From positions 1,550,001 to 1,614,000 of the forward strand of contig OZ257127.1 in NCBI GenBank assembly GCA_965278965.1: DNA of 64,000 nucleotides, read 5' to 3'. Position 1 is the stretch's first letter. Every line of letters begins with the position of its first letter. The notes under the pieces were generated by a model. It was not told the origin of the DNA. It did not search any database and was given only the letters and a program-made list of their open reading frames with translations. Made by a program: the position numbers and the translations under genes. Below, piece by piece: positions 33,188 to 41,766 of this stretch. This stretch comes from UBA10649 sp965278965. Lineage in GTDB: Bacteria; Actinomycetota; Actinomycetes; S36-B12.

Positions 33188-34204
33188 TCAGTACGCGAGG
33201 CCGTCGACGAGGCGCCGGAACACGGCCGGCAGCGCGACCGCGGCGGGCACGACCATCGACCGCAGCCGGGGCCTGGACGTCGTCCAGACGAGCCCGCCGG
33301 TGAGCCAGCGGTAGGAACGCGTCGTCGAGCGCCACAGCGCCTCGTACCGGTCGAGATCGCCGGCGACGATGCACCCGACGGCGGCCTCCGCCTCGGCGAA
33401 CCCCACGCGCAACCCCTCCCCGGTAAGCGCGTCGACATAGCCGGACGCGTCGCCGACGAGCAGGGCACGACCGGCGTGCCGTGCGGAGGTGCGCTGTCGC
33501 AGCGGGCCGGCACCGCGCGACGAGCTCGCCGCCACCGAGCCCAGTCGGTCCGTCAGGTATGGCAGCCGGGCGAGGACGTCCGCCAGGTGCAGGGGCGCGC
33601 GACCCAGGACGGCGACGCCGACCACCGACGCGTCGACGGGCGTCACGTAGACCTCGACGTCGGGCAGCCAGTGCACCTCGACGAGGTCGGTCCACGGCGG
33701 GGCGGCGAAGTGCTGGCGCACCCCGAACCGCGGTGAGCCCGTCGCCCGGCCGTCGACACCGAGCTGGCGGCGCACCGAGGAGTGCAGGCCGTCCGCCCCG
33801 ATCAGGTACCGCGCCGTGATGCCGGCGGCCTCGACCCGGTCCTGGCGCTGGACGATGTCGCCCACGCGGCCGACGACGACCTGCACACCCGCGTCGAGCG
33901 CTCGCCGGAGCAGCGCGTCGTGCAAGGTCGTCCGGCGGACCCCGCGCCCGGACGTGCCCGAGAAGCGTGCCGTCGCGACGTGCCGGCCGGCCACGTAGCG
34001 GATCCCGCGGAACGGCAGGCCGGGCGGGTCGACCCCGATCGCGTGGAGTCGGGCCAGGGCGTCGGGCATGAGCCCCTCCCCGCACGCCTTGTCGATCGGC
34101 CCGCTCCGCGGCTCGACGACGGTGACGTCCAGCCCGGCCGACGCGGCGTGGATCGCCGCGACCAGGCCGACGGGGCCGCCGCCGGCGACGATGAGGTCGA
34201 TCAC
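33188..34204 (-). CDS. FAD-dependent oxidoreductase (hydroxylase/geranylgeranyl-reductase-like)
   Basis: This 338-residue flavoprotein has an N-terminal dinucleotide fold (LIVAGGGPVGLVAAIHAASAG), a CGEGLMPDAL segment near residue 41, the YLIGADGLHSSVRR motif near 130 and the second FAD motif ALLVGDASGYVDALTGEGL near 255. It resembles both phenol hydroxylases such as SrsC and geranylgeranyl reductases. In this cluster it could hydroxylate a resorcinol ring to the hydroquinone or reduce a prenyl chain. The GTG at 34204 overlaps the stop codon of the methyltransferase (GTGA). Confidence 0.86.
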   Translation of the reverse strand: MIDLIVAGGGPVGLVAAIHAASAGLDVTVVEPRSGPIDKACGEGLMPDALARLHAIGVDPPGLPFRGIRYVAGRHVATARFSGTSGRGVRRTTLHDALLRRALDAGVQVVVGRVGDIVQRQDRVEAAGITARYLIGADGLHSSVRRQLGVDGRATGSPRFGVRQHFAAPPWTDLVEVHWLPDVEVYVTPVDASVVGVAVLGRAPLHLADVLARLPYLTDRLGSVAASSSRGAGPLRQRTSARHAGRALLVGDASGYVDALTGEGLRVGFAEAEAAVGCIVAGDLDRYEALWRSTTRSYRWLTGGLVWTTSRPRLRSMVVPAAVALPAVFRRLVDGLAY

Positions 34205-34734
34205 GGGGACGGCAGGGTCGCGAGCGCGCGGTTCTCGATGCGCAGCCGCGTCGCGAGCAGCGGGATGTTCAGCACCGTGAACACGAGGGCCGTCACCCAG
34301 GCCGACCCGACGAGCGGCAGGGCGATGCCTTCGACCACGACGGCGACGTAGTTGGGGTGCTTGAGCCAGCGGTACGGGCCCGACGTCACGGGCGGCATCC
34401 CGGGAACGATGACGACGAGGGTGTTCCACCGCGGTCCGAGCGTGGTGATGCACCACCAGCGCAGGCCCTGCGAGACGAGCACCAGGACGAGCATCGTCCA
34501 GGACAACGCCGGCACGAGTGTGGGCCGCCACACCCAGACCTCGACGAGCGAGCCGATGAGCAGGAACGCGTGCAGGGCCACCATGAACGGGTAGTGGGAG
34601 TGGCCGTACTCGACCCCGCCGTGGGCCTGGCTCCAACGGAGGTTGCGCTTGGAGACGACGAGCTCGACCACCCGCTCGACGGCGACCAGGCCGATGAGGA
34701 TCGTGAAGGCCACGTAGCCGGTCATGCCCGTCAC
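34201..34734 (-). CDS. Isoprenylcysteine carboxyl methyltransferase-like membrane methyltransferase
   Basis: This 177-residue protein has about five hydrophobic segments and an ICMT-like C-terminal half: GPRWNTLVVIVPG, SGPYRWLKHPNYVAVVVEGIALPL and ENRAL. The HPNY and E..AL residues form the S-adenosylmethionine site in this family. Relatives such as SrsB and AgqB O-methylate type III PKS phenolics. The GTG at 34734 overlaps the PKS stop codon (GTGA), and the gene also overlaps the FAD gene downstream, so the three form a tight operon. Confidence 0.87.
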   Translation of the reverse strand: MTGMTGYVAFTILIGLVAVERVVELVVSKRNLRWSQAHGGVEYGHSHYPFMVALHAFLLIGSLVEVWVWRPTLVPALSWTMLVLVLVSQGLRWWCITTLGPRWNTLVVIVPGMPPVTSGPYRWLKHPNYVAVVVEGIALPLVGSAWVTALVFTVLNIPLLATRLRIENRALATLPSP

Positions 34735-35804
34735 CACCTCAGCAGCACGAGCTCGGCGCAGAACCCCGGTCCCATCGCCAGCAGCATGGCCGGCGTCCCG
34801 GATTCCGGTCGCGTCGCACCGTGGCCGGCGATGGTGTCGGCGAGCACGTGCAGGACGGATGCGGACGACAGGTTGCCGATCGCCGACAGGCTGCGCCGGC
34901 TGAGCTCGAGCGCCTCCGGGGGCAGGGCGAGCGCAGCGTCGACGGCCTGCAGCACCTTGGGGCCGCCTGGGTGACAGACCCACGTGCCGATGTCGTCGAT
35001 CGACAGGTCGTGCTCGGCGAGGAACCCCACGACGTCGCCGGCGAGGTGCTCGGCCACGACGTCGGCGACATCCGCCGACAGGACGATCCGGAACCCGCTC
35101 TCCCCGATGTCCCAGCCCATGGTGCGTTCCGTGCCGGGGTAGAGCCGGCTGCGCGACGCGAGCACTGTCGGGCCGGTCAGGCCGAGGGCGCGCGCCCGGC
35201 GCTCACCCACGACGACGACGGCCGCCGCGCCGTCGCCGAACAGCCCGCTCGCCACGATGTTCGCCATCGAGGCGTCGTCGCGCTGGACGGTCAGGGAGCA
35301 CAGCTCGACGGACAGGAGCACGGCGACATCGTCGGGGTGGCCGACGAGGTGGTCGTGCACGCGGGCAACGCCCGCCGCGCCCGCAACGCACCCGAGCCCG
35401 AACAGGGGCACCCGCTTGACGTCCTCGCGCAGGCCGAGGATCGGCACGAGCCGAGCGTCGAGCGACGGCACGGCCAGGCCGGTCACCGAGGTCGTCACGA
35501 CGAGATCGACGTCGGCCGGAGCCAGGCCGGCATCGTCCAGAGCGGCGCGGACGGCCGTTTCGCCAAGGTCGAGCCCGACCCGGATGAACGCGTCGTTCGC
35601 CTCGCCGAACCCCTTGATCCCCGGGTAGTCCTCGAGTGGCAGGGCGAGATGCCGCCGCTGGACGCTCGTGGCCTCGTGGATGCGCGCGATGACGTCGTGC
35701 TTGTCCCCGCCTGGGGACACGACCGCCGAGAACGCCTCGGTGATCTCAGGCTGGGGATAGCTGTACGGGCCGAGGACGCCGTGGACCGCGGCGATGACGC
35801 TCAC
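34731..35804 (-). CDS. Type III polyketide synthase (chalcone/alkylresorcinol synthase family)
   Basis: This 357-residue thiolase-fold ketosynthase has the complete catalytic triad Cys139 (GLGCVAGAAG), His278 (CHPGGPKVL) and Asn311 (GNLSSASVL), plus the C-terminal GPGFCAELVLL loop. The GTG at 35804 gives a family-like N-terminus (SVIAAVHGVLGPYSYPQ). Neighbours encode an O-methyltransferase, a flavoprotein and a prenyltransferase, so the product is probably an alkylresorcinol or pyrone that is methylated, oxidised and prenylated into a membrane quinone-like lipid. The starter acyl chain cannot be predicted. Confidence 0.92.
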   Translation of the reverse strand: MSVIAAVHGVLGPYSYPQPEITEAFSAVVSPGGDKHDVIARIHEATSVQRRHLALPLEDYPGIKGFGEANDAFIRVGLDLGETAVRAALDDAGLAPADVDLVVTTSVTGLAVPSLDARLVPILGLREDVKRVPLFGLGCVAGAAGVARVHDHLVGHPDDVAVLLSVELCSLTVQRDDASMANIVASGLFGDGAAAVVVVGERRARALGLTGPTVLASRSRLYPGTERTMGWDIGESGFRIVLSADVADVVAEHLAGDVVGFLAEHDLSIDDIGTWVCHPGGPKVLQAVDAALALPPEALELSRRSLSAIGNLSSASVLHVLADTIAGHGATRPESGTPAMLLAMGPGFCAELVLLRW

Positions 35805-35960
35805 TGCGGCCGACCCGACCGGGCCGGTGCTCGAGACGGTGCTCGACGCCCGCCGCTGCTCACCTCGACCGGCTCGCTCACCGCAGCTCCTCACCGGTCG
35901 GTGCGATCGCCGGTGATGGTCCTCGGCGCGCGCCCCGTCAGGCTACCCCGGTCGGCGTAC

Positions 35961-36019
35961 TCAACCCAGGGGTTGACTAGCCGTGGAACGGCGCGTAGGT
36001 TCTCAACCACTTGGTTGAG
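35961..36019. promoter_or_regulatory. Paired ArsR-family operators
   Basis: TCAACC-N4-GGTTGA occurs twice: at 35961-35976, and at 36003-36018 within the longer CTCAACC-ACTT-GGTTGAG (36002-36019). The copies are 42 bases apart, about four helical turns. The second overlaps the GAGGAGG ribosome site of the ArsR gene at 36028, so binding would block both transcription and translation of the operon. Confidence 0.7.
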
Positions 36020-36027
36020 GAGGACGG

Positions 36028-36375
36028 ATGACCGACAGGCTCTCGCTGGCGTTCAGTGCGCTGGCCGACCCGACGCGTCGCGACCTGCTCACGCGGCTCG
36101 CAGCCGGTGATGCCACCGTGACGTCGCTCGCCGAGGGGTACGACCTGAGCCTGCAGGCGGTGTCCAAGCACCTGAAGGTGCTCGAGAACGCCGGGCTCGT
36201 CACCAAGACGCGCGACGCCCAGCGCCGCCGCGTCCACCTCGAGCCGGCCGTGCTCGACCTCATGGCCGGCTGGATCCGGCGCTACCAGCGAGAGGCCGAG
36301 GCGCGCTTCCGCCGCCTCGACGACGTCCTGAACGAGATGAGCGGCGCACCCGCCGCGGAAGAGGAGATCGCATGA
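36028..36375 (+). CDS. ArsR-family transcriptional regulator
   Basis: This 115-residue winged-helix protein (FSALADPTRRDLLTRLAAGDATVTSLA, then LQAVSKHLKVLENAGLV) lacks the Cys-rich metal motif of classical ArsR. It belongs to the group that sits in operons with SRPBCC/AHSA1 proteins. It overlaps the next gene by four bases (ATGA). Twin palindromes in its promoter point to strong autoregulation. The ligand is unknown. Confidence 0.92.
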   Translation: MTDRLSLAFSALADPTRRDLLTRLAAGDATVTSLAEGYDLSLQAVSKHLKVLENAGLVTKTRDAQRRRVHLEPAVLDLMAGWIRRYQREAEARFRRLDDVLNEMSGAPAAEEEIA

Positions 36376-36848
36376 ACACCATCACCGAGGCGACCATCGA
36401 GGCCGACCCGGACGTCCCGATGATCCACATCCGTCGCGACTTCGCCGCGACACCGGACCAGCTGATGCGGGCGCACCTGGACCCCGACCTGTACGTGCGG
36501 TGGGTCGGGCCGAACGGCTCGGACGTCCGCGTCGACTACTGGAACGCGAAGACCGGCGGCTCGTGGCGGTTCGTCTCGTCCGACGGCGAGTACGCGTTCC
36601 ACGGGTGCTTCCACCAGGTCGGCGACGCGCGGATCGTCCAGACCTTCACGTGGGAGGGGATGCCCGACGACGTGTCGCTGGAGACGCTGGAGTTCACCGA
36701 CCTGGGTGACGGCACGACGCGGCTGCACGGGCGGTCCCTGTGCGACAGCTTCGAAGCCCGCGACGCCTGGCTGCGCAGCGGGATGGAGACCGGCGTGAAC
36801 GAGGGCTACGCGAAGCTCGACCAGTTGCTGAGCGATGGCGCTGCCTGA
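36372..36848 (+). CDS. SRPBCC (AHSA1-like) domain protein
   Basis: This 158-residue helix-grip protein begins its START/Bet v1 fold at IHIRRDFAATPDQLMRAHLDPDLYVRWVGP and ends with the long C-terminal helix GVNEGYAKLDQLL. Such proteins bind hydrophobic ligands. Co-transcription with an ArsR regulator is common, and the pair may sense and bind the same small molecule (inference). It overlaps the next gene by 14 bases. Confidence 0.9.
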   Translation: MNTITEATIEADPDVPMIHIRRDFAATPDQLMRAHLDPDLYVRWVGPNGSDVRVDYWNAKTGGSWRFVSSDGEYAFHGCFHQVGDARIVQTFTWEGMPDDVSLETLEFTDLGDGTTRLHGRSLCDSFEARDAWLRSGMETGVNEGYAKLDQLLSDGAA

Positions 36849-37404
36849 CGCCCCGGCCGCGCGCTATGCCGCCGTGGCCGACACGTTCGGCCGGCTCGTC
36901 GCCGGAGTGACCGACTGGGGGGCTCGTGCTCCGGTCGACGGGTGGCGGGCACGCGATGTCGTGTTCCATCTCGTCGACTGGATCCCCGACGTCCTGCGCG
37001 AGGGTGCCGGCGTCGACCTCCCCCGACGCGACGCTGACGTGCCCGATCCCGTCGGGGACTGGGCTCGCTTCGACTCGGCCCTCCGAGCCGTCCTCGCGCA
37101 GCCGGCGGTCATGGGTGCGCCGTTCGCGCATCCGATGGCCGGCACGATGCCGTTCCCCGCAGCGCTCGACATGCTCGTCACGCCGGACGTCTTCATGCAC
37201 GGCTGGGACCTCGCGCGCGCCTCCGGGCAGCCGCTCGTGCTCGACCCCGACTACAGCGCCGCATTGCTCGGTGGGATGGAGGGCATCGAGGAGATGCTGC
37301 GGTCGTCGGGTCACTACGGACAGCGGGTCGAGGTGACGGCCGACGCGGACGTCCAGGACCGGCTGATCGCCTTCATCGGCCGCGACCCGGCCTGGACGGC
37401 GTAG
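36835..37404 (+). CDS. TIGR03086-type metal-binding protein (DinB/maleylpyruvate isomerase-like)
   Basis: This 189-residue four-helix-bundle protein belongs to the mycothiol-dependent isomerase/DinB superfamily. Signature segments are DGWRARDVVFHLVDWIPD near residue 40 and TPDVFMHGWDLARASGQPL near residue 120, whose His residues can ligate a divalent metal. In mycothiol-producing actinobacteria such proteins often use mycothiol. Here it ends the ArsR-SRPBCC operon. The reaction is not known. Confidence 0.83.
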   Translation: MALPDAPAARYAAVADTFGRLVAGVTDWGARAPVDGWRARDVVFHLVDWIPDVLREGAGVDLPRRDADVPDPVGDWARFDSALRAVLAQPAVMGAPFAHPMAGTMPFPAALDMLVTPDVFMHGWDLARASGQPLVLDPDYSAALLGGMEGIEEMLRSSGHYGQRVEVTADADVQDRLIAFIGRDPAWTA

Positions 37405-37444
37405 GACGAGGCCGAACGCAGGTACTCCCCCGCCGCGGGCCCGG

Positions 37445-39526
37445 CTACGGGACCGGCGGGTTGCGCACGCCGACGAGCACGGTGCTGCCGACCGCTACAC
37501 AGCGGTTGACCGACTCGCAGCCGAACCCGGCGATCCCCGGCGCGGCCCGAAGGTCACCGATCTTGTCGTAGGAGTACGTGGCGTAGCCGTCCAGCGTCGA
37601 GGCGACGATCGACTGGACGCCCTGCTTGCCACCGGCCATGCAGAAGCCGGCCGAGGGGCAGGTGATCGACGTGTAGTCCGGCAGCGAGCCGACGGGCACG
37701 CCCACCGGGATCGTCTGCTGCGACCAGTCCATGAGGTTCGTGGTTGTCAGGATCTCCCCCGAGACGCCGGCGGCCGCGCAGGACGAACCTCCTGGCGCGC
37801 AGGAGACCGCCGTGATGAGCTGGTCGGCGTCCGCGTTGGTCCATCGCCACAGCCACTGCGGCAGGCCCTGCGCGTCCTTCGTCATCGTGCCCAGGAGCAC
37901 GTTGTACTTGATCGGCACGAGGCACGTGACGGGATCGGTCTTGCCCGGAAGGCACGCCATGCCGGACATCGGGCGCACCTTGGGGAACTGGTTCGAGCTC
38001 CACTGGGTCAGGCCACCGTCGAAGGTCGTGTACACGACGGACTCGCTGACGGCGACGCAGACGGTGTCCGTCACGCACGTCTGGGTGTCCGATCCGGTGG
38101 CGGACTGCACCGGGCCGAAGCGGGGACGGTAGGCGCTCATGTCGTCGGTGACGAGCACCTCGAACTGCCCGAAGAGCGCGCACGCGAGCGACGACGTGCA
38201 GCGGATCGCCTTCGTGTTGAACGCGCCGCGGTCCGCGATGGGCAGGTTCCACAGCGTGCCGCCCGTGATGGACCGCCCGATGTTCTCGGTCCCACCGGCG
38301 ATGCAGGCACCCTCGAGCGGGCCGCCGCAGACCGCGATGTCGAACTTCGCGACCTCGTTGACGCGCGTGAAGCCCCCACCGAGGTCGAAGCTCTGGTACC
38401 AGGCCGCCATCTTGCCGACGCCGACGCAGGAGGTCGTGACGCAGGTCAGCGCGCTGATGATCGCGGGCGCCGGACGCATCCGCCAGCCCGTCCCGGGATC
38501 GGCGAGCGCGTCTGTCCGAAGCGCGTCGCCGTCGCCGTTCAGCCCGAGGCAGCTGTTCTCGACTGGGCAGACCAGCATCTTGACGGTCACGCCGGCCTGA
38601 AGCGGGTTCTTGCGGAAGGCGTGGGCGGTCCCCCAGGTCGGCGTCGCATCCATCGTCATGACCGTGTAGTTGCCCTGACCGCCCGTGCCGACGCAGTGTG
38701 ATGGACCGTCGCAGGCGAGCGCGGCAAAACGCTTGTCGATGCCGATCGGGGTGTCGAGCAGGGTGACGGTCGTCCCGCGGACGAGAGCGCTCGAGGGCAT
38801 GTCGTCGCCACCGGCGAGGACGCAGACGTCGGGCGTCGCGCAGGCGATCTTGTCGAACGAGGTCGTTGCGGGGGCGGTCGTCGGAAGCGGGACTCCGGTC
38901 CACGAACGCCCGTCGTCGGTAGAACGCCAGATCCCGCCGTCAGCGCCGGCGATGAAGCACTCCCGCGTGGCGGCGGTCGCCCCCGGGTCGGCCGCGCAGG
39001 TGATCGCCGAGCCGACGTTGGTCTTGCGGGTGTTCACGATCGGGAGCTGCTGCACCGGCGCCCAGGTGATGCCGGCGTCGGTGCTTCGGTAGACCCAGGA
39101 GCCATACGTGACCGTCGGGTTCAGCGGCGCCGACACGGCCAGGCAGCTCGTGTCCGAGCAGGTCACACCGACCAGGTCGACCGGGTCGGTCGGCGCCTTC
39201 GGGTTCTTGACCAGGTCGACGAACGTCCACGCGAGGGGGACCTCGTCGGTGTTCGGCGAGTGCAGAACCGCTCCGGACTGGCCGACCGCGACGCACGTGC
39301 CGGCGCTCACGCACGACACCGACATGAGCTCAGGCCCGTAGTTGGTCCACGACCAGCCGCTCGGCACCTCGTTGACCGGCGTCGCCGCCGGCGCGGCTGC
39401 CGGTACGGCGGCGGAGACGCTCGCCTGCGCGGTCCCGACGAGGGAGACCAGGAGCGCGACGGTGAGGGTTGCAACGGCCGCGAAGGTCCGCCGGCGATGG
39501 GTGCGAGCGGTGGTCCGTACCATCAT
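37445..39526 (-). CDS. Secreted Cys-paired beta-propeller protein with 14 repeats
   Basis: This protein of about 693 residues has a signal peptide (basic start, then FAAVATLTVALLVSLVGTAQA). It then has 14 repeats of about 45-50 residues, each with a strand-C-x4-14-C-strand unit followed by a glycine turn (for example VSCVSAGTCVAVG, ITCPSAGFCMAGG, FGCESVNRCVAVG). Several repeats carry a BNR/Asp-box-like STDDGRSW or STDAGITW. Fourteen Cys pairs fit two seven-bladed propellers, each blade stapled by a disulfide. Start codons at 39538, 39526 or 39523 are possible. The ATG at 39526 is used here because the divergent gene begins at 39531. Its target is unknown. Confidence 0.8.
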   Translation of the reverse strand: MMVRTTARTHRRRTFAAVATLTVALLVSLVGTAQASVSAAVPAAAPAATPVNEVPSGWSWTNYGPELMSVSCVSAGTCVAVGQSGAVLHSPNTDEVPLAWTFVDLVKNPKAPTDPVDLVGVTCSDTSCLAVSAPLNPTVTYGSWVYRSTDAGITWAPVQQLPIVNTRKTNVGSAITCAADPGATAATRECFIAGADGGIWRSTDDGRSWTGVPLPTTAPATTSFDKIACATPDVCVLAGGDDMPSSALVRGTTVTLLDTPIGIDKRFAALACDGPSHCVGTGGQGNYTVMTMDATPTWGTAHAFRKNPLQAGVTVKMLVCPVENSCLGLNGDGDALRTDALADPGTGWRMRPAPAIISALTCVTTSCVGVGKMAAWYQSFDLGGGFTRVNEVAKFDIAVCGGPLEGACIAGGTENIGRSITGGTLWNLPIADRGAFNTKAIRCTSSLACALFGQFEVLVTDDMSAYRPRFGPVQSATGSDTQTCVTDTVCVAVSESVVYTTFDGGLTQWSSNQFPKVRPMSGMACLPGKTDPVTCLVPIKYNVLLGTMTKDAQGLPQWLWRWTNADADQLITAVSCAPGGSSCAAAGVSGEILTTTNLMDWSQQTIPVGVPVGSLPDYTSITCPSAGFCMAGGKQGVQSIVASTLDGYATYSYDKIGDLRAAPGIAGFGCESVNRCVAVGSTVLVGVRNPPVP

Positions 39527-39530
39527 CGAA

Positions 39531-41747
39531 ATGTTCATCTCTCGCGTCGGGCGCGCCAGGGCAGCGCGACGGATCGTCGGCAGCCTAGCGGGAACCGCTC
39601 TAGCCGTTCCGTTGGTTCTTGTCGCGCTTCCCGCACCGTCCGCCGCGGCTCGCGGCTCGTACATTGAGGTCGACCGGATCTCGTTGACACGCAACGACGA
39701 CCGCGCAGTCGTCACGGCGCAGGTCACGTGGAACGCCGACGGTGTGGACACCTTCCAGATGACCCAGGGAGACCTGCGTCTGGTCGCCGTCAGCGCACAC
39801 GGGAACCTGCCGTTCGTGCTCGGCACTGCGAGCCAGGACGTCTCCCGCGACCAGACACGCGCTGTCACGATCGTCGTCACCGATGATCGCGCACTGGCCG
39901 CGATGCGCACCGGAAACCGGATCGTCCTGACCGCCAGCCAGCACCAGGAACCCGGTCAGCTCACACGCTCGGACCGCACCTACGTCACCGTCGCCGAGGT
40001 GCAGGCGTTCAGCTCGCCGCAGGCGCGGATCGGCACCAAGGACTGCTCGGACACGGCCATCGTCCCCGGCGCCATGCTGCGCTACTGCGACCTCGTCGGC
40101 GCCGACCTGGATGGCGCGCTCGTCTCGGTCCACGACCCGAACAGCCAGGAGGGGACGGTCGACAGCCGGAGCACCCGGATGGAGCGCGCCGACCTGACCG
40201 GCGTGACGGCCGTCCGCTCCGACTTCAGTGGTGCCAGCGTCGCCGGCGGGCGCCTCAACGGGATCGACCTTCGGCGGGCCAAGCTCGACAACCTGTCGCT
40301 CGCCGGTGCCGAAGCGATCGAGCTGGTGGCGCGCGGCGCGACCAGCGACAAGGACGCTCGCGACTCGGGCGCGAACTTCTTCCGTACGAACCTCGCAGGC
40401 GCCGACCTGCGCGACACGATCTTCCGCGGGGTGTCCGTCAGCCGCGCGCGGCTCGACGACGCGGACCTGCGCGGCGCCCAGTGGGAGTCGTACAGCAACG
40501 GCGCGACCTTCCGCGGCGCGGACCTCACGGGGGCCGGGTTCGGCGCGTCGGTCGTCGACTTCGTCGACTTCACGGACGCGACCCTGACGGGTTCGACCCT
40601 GAACGACCTCCAGCTCGCCTGGACCTGGCTGTGCCGCACCGGCCTGCCCGCCGGATCGGCCCTCGACGGGCAGCGTGACTGTCGAGGCCCGGTCGAGCGG
40701 ACGCGCAGCCAGGTGACGGCGCCCGACCAGGCCGACCCGTACGTGAACGTCAGCGACGCCGCCATCAGCGACGGACCCGGCACGCGAACCGCGACGGCCC
40801 GCGTCGACTGGGACGAGACGGGCGCCGACCCCTCCGGCTACGGGATGAGCCGGGGCACCCTCCGCCTGGTCGCCGTTGACGCGAGAACGGGCGTCCCGAC
40901 CATCCTCGACTCGCGGCCGGTCGACGACGTGACTACCCCGGCGACGTACACCGCCACGATCTCCGACCAAGCAAAGCTCGCGGCGATGGGACGCGGGAAC
41001 CGGGTCGTGCTCACCGCCACGCAGCACCAGCCGCGTGCCCGCGGCGGCAAGGTCACGACGCGCACCTACGTGACCGTCGCGGTGCTCCAGCGCGGTCCGG
41101 CACTCGGGCGGATCGCAACCCTCGACTGCTCCCGCGTCGCGCTGAGCGCGGACTCCGCGCGTGCCCTCGACTTCTGCGACCTGTCCGGCGCGATGCTCGA
41201 CACGGCGGCACTCAACGGTCGGTCGATGCGCGAGGCCGACCTCACCGGCACGACGATGGAGAACGCCCGTCTCGGCGGCCTCTTCCTCGACGGCGCACGG
41301 CTCGGCGGTGTTCGCGCGGCCGGCGCCACCTGGTCGAACATCTCCGCCTTCGACTCGTGGGCGCCCCAGCTGGACCTCAGCGGCAGCAGCGTGGTCGGAA
41401 GCCCGCTCTACCCCCGCAACCTCGATGGCGCGAGCTTCGACGGCAGCACGCTGAGCGACTCCCCGCTCGTCGCGGCGTCCCTGCGCGGCGCGACGTTCAC
41501 CAAGGCCCGCCTCATCCACCCCGACCTGGCTTACACCGACCTCACCGCGGCGAAGCTGACCGGCGTCAACGCGGCCCTCAGCAACCCGAGCCTGTTCCTG
41601 GCCGACCTCACGCGCGCCGATCTCGGGGGCTCGACGTGGAACGTCGACGAGACCGGTGACAACCCCTGGCGCTGGGCAACGCTGTGCGGCACGACGCTCC
41701 CCGACAAGGACTACGGCATCAGCGGGAACCGCGACTGCCCGCGCTGA
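39531..41747 (+). CDS. Secreted pentapeptide-repeat protein with duplicated beta-domain
   Basis: This 738-residue exported protein has an Arg-rich start, a hydrophobic signal (LAGTALAVPLVLVALPAPSAAA) and two copies of one module. Each copy starts with a domain of about 120 residues: YIEV...DLRLVAVSA...GNRIVLTASQHQ...TYVTVAEVQ, and YVNV...TLRLVAVDA...GNRVVLTATQHQ...TYVTVAVLQ. A pentapeptide-repeat stretch (A-[DN]-L-x-[GD] type) follows each, closing with a Trp and paired-Cys cap (WTWLCRTG and RDCRG; WRWATLCG and RDCPR). The pentapeptide parts should form right-handed quadrilateral helices. No function is evident. Confidence 0.8.
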   Translation: MFISRVGRARAARRIVGSLAGTALAVPLVLVALPAPSAAARGSYIEVDRISLTRNDDRAVVTAQVTWNADGVDTFQMTQGDLRLVAVSAHGNLPFVLGTASQDVSRDQTRAVTIVVTDDRALAAMRTGNRIVLTASQHQEPGQLTRSDRTYVTVAEVQAFSSPQARIGTKDCSDTAIVPGAMLRYCDLVGADLDGALVSVHDPNSQEGTVDSRSTRMERADLTGVTAVRSDFSGASVAGGRLNGIDLRRAKLDNLSLAGAEAIELVARGATSDKDARDSGANFFRTNLAGADLRDTIFRGVSVSRARLDDADLRGAQWESYSNGATFRGADLTGAGFGASVVDFVDFTDATLTGSTLNDLQLAWTWLCRTGLPAGSALDGQRDCRGPVERTRSQVTAPDQADPYVNVSDAAISDGPGTRTATARVDWDETGADPSGYGMSRGTLRLVAVDARTGVPTILDSRPVDDVTTPATYTATISDQAKLAAMGRGNRVVLTATQHQPRARGGKVTTRTYVTVAVLQRGPALGRIATLDCSRVALSADSARALDFCDLSGAMLDTAALNGRSMREADLTGTTMENARLGGLFLDGARLGGVRAAGATWSNISAFDSWAPQLDLSGSSVVGSPLYPRNLDGASFDGSTLSDSPLVAASLRGATFTKARLIHPDLAYTDLTAAKLTGVNAALSNPSLFLADLTRADLGGSTWNVDETGDNPWRWATLCGTTLPDKDYGISGNRDCPR

Positions 41748-41766
41748 CCGCTGGCAGACTGCGCGC

